Shown: positions 61,770 to 64,000 of the stretch, piece after piece
Numbering within the stretch: the first letter of the stretch is position 1
How the letters are laid out: every line of letters begins with the position of its first letter
Source: Methylotenera sp.
Lineage (GTDB): Bacteria > Pseudomonadota > Gammaproteobacteria > Burkholderiales > Methylophilaceae
Assembly (NCBI RefSeq): GCF_030684185.1
Contig: NZ_JAUXOY010000014.1
Coordinates: 280,001 to 344,000, forward strand
Reading direction: 5' to 3'
DNA length: 64,000 bases
The notes under the pieces: generated by a model
What the model was told of the DNA's origin: nothing
Database searches by the model: none
What the model saw: the letters and a program-made list of their open reading frames with translations, nothing else
Made by a program: the position numbers and the translations under genes

Positions 61770-63755
61770 ATGGCAGAAAAAGAATACAGTGCAGACTCGG
61801 TAAGAGTTTTGCGTGGGTTAGAACCAGTACGTGCTAGACCAGGTATGTACACCAGGACAGATTCACCTACGCATATCGTGCAAGAGGTGATTGATAATGC
61901 GGCGGATGAAGCACTTGGCGGTCATGCAACACATATTAGCGTTACTATTTATAAGGATGGCGCTGTTGAGGTGTCTGACAATGGCCGAGGTATTCCGGTA
62001 GAAATACCTACAGGCGAGTCTCAGCCTGCCGTTGAATTAGTCTTTGTCCAACTGCACGCGGGCGGTAAGTTTGATAAGGAAGACGAAAACAGCTCCTACA
62101 GGTTCTCCGGAGGATTGCATGGTGTTGGTGTTTCTGTGACCAATGCGCTATCTACCAGACTAGAAGTAAAAGTCAAAAGAGACGGCAAGGTTCACGGGCT
62201 AGTATTTGCTAATGGTGATTGCATAGAGCCGCTAAAAGAAATTGGCAAATGTTTGAAGAAAGATACTGGCACTTCAGTGAAATGCTGGCCAGATCCACAA
62301 TATTTTGACTCTCCAAGAGTGTCGCTCTCGCAGCTAGAGCATCTAATTAAATCCAAGGCAGTACTTTTACGAGGCGTTAGCGTCACCTTAACGACTGAAG
62401 GTGCTGATGGTTTCGATGAGCGTTCATGGACGTATGAAGGTGGGCTACCCCAATATTTAGAAGAAATGATTGGCGAGCGCGATGAGGTTGATAATGAGCC
62501 GCCAATTCCTATTATTTCAGGCGAGTTTTACCATAACGAAAGTAATGACGGTATATCAAAAGGCGAAGGCGCTTTATGGGCATTGTCATTTGGCGCAGGC
62601 GGTGCGCGCGGTGAATCCTACGTAAACCTTATTCCAACATTATCTGGCGGCACACATGAAGCCGGATTGCGTAATGGCGTATTTGAAGCTATCAAGTCGT
62701 TTATGGAGCATCACAGTATGATGCAACGTGGCATTAAGGTTTCATCGGAAGATGTTTGGAATAATGTGTGTTACGTATTGGCGGCAAAAGTATTGGACCC
62801 GCAATTCCAAGGACAAACTAAAGAAAAGCTGACTAATCGTGACGCCATGAAAATGGTGGCTTCATCAGTCAAGCCAATCATGGAAACTTGGCTTAGTCAG
62901 AATGTTGAGTCTGCAAAGCGTATTTCTGATTTAGTGAATCGCTCTGCGGCTGCTCGAAATAAATCGACGCAGAAAATCGAGAAGCGTAAATCTTCTGGCG
63001 TCAATATGATGCCTTCCAAACTTACTGATTGTGAGGCGGCGGGCACGATGGCCGCTGAACTGTTTCTAGTTGAGGGTGATTCTGCTGGTGGTAGCGCCAA
63101 GATGGGGCGCAATAATGAATTCCAGTCATTGCTGCCGTTACGCGGCAAAGTGCTGAATACTTGGGAGGTCGATGCCGGGCGTATCTTTGGTAATTCTGAA
63201 GTTCATGACATTTTTGTAGCACTAGGTATTGAGCCTCATACCATCAAAGATAATCCTGACTTCTCAGGCCTGCGTTACGGCAAGTTATGCATATTATCCG
63301 ACGCTGATGTTGACGGCTCGCATATTCAGGTGTTGCTGCTTACCTTGTTATTGCGTCATGCGCCTAAATTGATTGAACGCGGTCATGTTTATATTTCACA
63401 ACCACCTCTTTATCGAATAGATGTTCCAGCACAGGGTAAGAGTAAGCCTGCCAGAAAAATTTACGTGTCAGATGATGCTGAAAAAGTGTCGACACTGGAA
63501 AAGCTCAAGAGAGAGGGTGTTTCCGAGGATAAAGTTGGCATTCAGCGTTTTAAAGGCCTAGGTGAAATGAACCCGGATCAGCTATGGGAAACCACGTTAT
63601 GTCCCGATACACGTCGGTTAGTGCAAGTGAGAATGCCTGAGGGTGAAGCTAACAGTGCGCATAAGATGTTTGACATGCTGATGGCTAAGAATGAATCTGC
63701 CGCCCGTAAAGAGTGGATTGAACGTCGTGGTAATGATGTTGAGGCGGACGTTTAA
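61770..63755 (+). CDS. parE: DNA topoisomerase IV subunit B
   Basis: This 661-residue ATPase subunit separates daughter chromosomes together with ParC. The GHKL ATP site has QEVIDNAADEALGG, VSDNGRGIPVEI and FSGGLHGVGVSVTNALS. The TOPRIM domain has FLVEGDSAGGSAKMGR and ILSDADVDGSHIQVLLLT, and the end GIQRFKGLGEMNPDQLWETT is typical. It is clearly ParE rather than GyrB given the following parC and lack of the GyrB insert; length fits. parC starts immediately after the stop. Confidence 0.96.
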   Translation: MAEKEYSADSVRVLRGLEPVRARPGMYTRTDSPTHIVQEVIDNAADEALGGHATHISVTIYKDGAVEVSDNGRGIPVEIPTGESQPAVELVFVQLHAGGKFDKEDENSSYRFSGGLHGVGVSVTNALSTRLEVKVKRDGKVHGLVFANGDCIEPLKEIGKCLKKDTGTSVKCWPDPQYFDSPRVSLSQLEHLIKSKAVLLRGVSVTLTTEGADGFDERSWTYEGGLPQYLEEMIGERDEVDNEPPIPIISGEFYHNESNDGISKGEGALWALSFGAGGARGESYVNLIPTLSGGTHEAGLRNGVFEAIKSFMEHHSMMQRGIKVSSEDVWNNVCYVLAAKVLDPQFQGQTKEKLTNRDAMKMVASSVKPIMETWLSQNVESAKRISDLVNRSAAARNKSTQKIEKRKSSGVNMMPSKLTDCEAAGTMAAELFLVEGDSAGGSAKMGRNNEFQSLLPLRGKVLNTWEVDAGRIFGNSEVHDIFVALGIEPHTIKDNPDFSGLRYGKLCILSDADVDGSHIQVLLLTLLLRHAPKLIERGHVYISQPPLYRIDVPAQGKSKPARKIYVSDDAEKVSTLEKLKREGVSEDKVGIQRFKGLGEMNPDQLWETTLCPDTRRLVQVRMPEGEANSAHKMFDMLMAKNESAARKEWIERRGNDVEADV

Positions 63756-64000
63756 ATGGATAATAGCAATATGATTGAAAATAATGGTGATAATGAGGAT
63801 GGCGCTGTTGCTATTGGTGAGTATGCTGAAGAAGCCTATCTGGCTTATGCTGTCTCAGTTGTAAAAGGCCGCGCGTTACCGTCAGTAGAGGACGGCCAGA
63901 AGCCTGTACAACGACGCATCCTGTTTGCCATGAAAGAAATGGGTTTGGTTGCTGGCGTTAAGCCGGTTAAATCAGCGCGTGTTGTTGGTAATGTGCTTGG
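63756..64000 (+). CDS. parC: DNA topoisomerase IV subunit A (partial, N-terminus)
   Basis: Only the first 81 codons are in the window. After a variable acidic tail ([18 protein letters not shown]) the sequence reads [39 protein letters not shown], the conserved start of type II topoisomerase A subunits. The catalytic Tyr lies beyond the edge. The ATG directly follows the parE stop. It is absent from the supplied track. Confidence 0.93.
   Translation, partial: MDNSNMIENNGDNEDGAVAIGEYAEEAYLAYAVSVVKGRALPSVEDGQKPVQRRILFAMKEMGLVAGVKPVKSARVVGNVL

Overview
The window looks like a chromosomal segment of a low-to-moderate GC betaproteobacterium. The best guess is the Nitrosomonadales/Methylophilaceae group (Methylotenera-like). 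This is inferred from gene content, gene order and protein character; no database search was possible. Supporting orders include rsxABCDGE-nth, tsaB-rimI-UDG-like, pssA-leuA, and DUF2244-coxB-coxA-small ORF-ctaG-coxC-DUF2909-surf1-SCO-like-ctaA-ctaB. Most of the window is housekeeping DNA with tight operons and few gaps.

Layout. 0-3.5 kb (minus): a bufferin/HvfA-type metal-stress locus, with ECF sigma factor, zinc-finger anti-sigma, Cys-repeat RiPP-like precursor, DUF692 maturase and DUF2063 partner, translationally coupled to a DUF1841 gene. 3.5-11 kb (minus): FIST sensor protein, then nth and the complete Rnf/Rsx electron-transport operon. 11.2-14.2 kb (plus): dapA, bamC and a metallo-beta-lactamase-fold hydrolase. 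14.2-17.4 kb (minus): Ala-rich repeat lipoprotein, a stand-alone secretin-like protein, an unrecognised protein and a RoxA-type ribosomal oxygenase. 17.5-28 kb: pyrD and a GST (plus), then clpSA, a CorC-like protein, and tgt-yajC-secD-secF (minus). 28-34 kb (plus): phospholipid synthesis (plsC-like, cdsA, pssA), leuA, an EamA transporter and a HAD phosphatase. 34-36.4 kb: a CcsA-like membrane protein divergent from ffh.

36.6-38.75 kb is the main accessory region. Two tRNA-Lys genes flank a decayed island of about 1.8 kb. A 38-bp copy of the tRNA-Lys(TTT) 3' half marks its far end, like an attachment-site duplication. Inside are a frameshifted phage terminase small-subunit gene whose 5' end is replaced by the tail of an IS256-family transposase, a toxin-antitoxin pair, and 16 copies of a 9-bp tandem repeat upstream of the antitoxin.

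38.8-52 kb: LysR regulator divergent from yceI and pirin; arfB-tsaB-rimI with a degenerate uracil-DNA-glycosylase homologue; lemA with two TPM-domain proteins; proS; a lytic transglycosylase; a DUF1097 protein; queA; tRNA-Leu(CAA). 52.3-61.3 kb (plus): the aa3 cytochrome c oxidase cluster with its assembly and heme A genes, including a 39-residue ORF absent from the supplied track. The window ends with parE and the start of parC.

The most useful leads are the variant Cys-repeat precursor under ECF control, the tRNA-Lys island remnant, the UDG homologue that has lost its catalytic motifs, the heptad-like Ala lipoprotein, and a perfect 24-bp inverted repeat upstream of the oxidase cluster. I found no wholly new multi-gene system that the sequence alone could establish.
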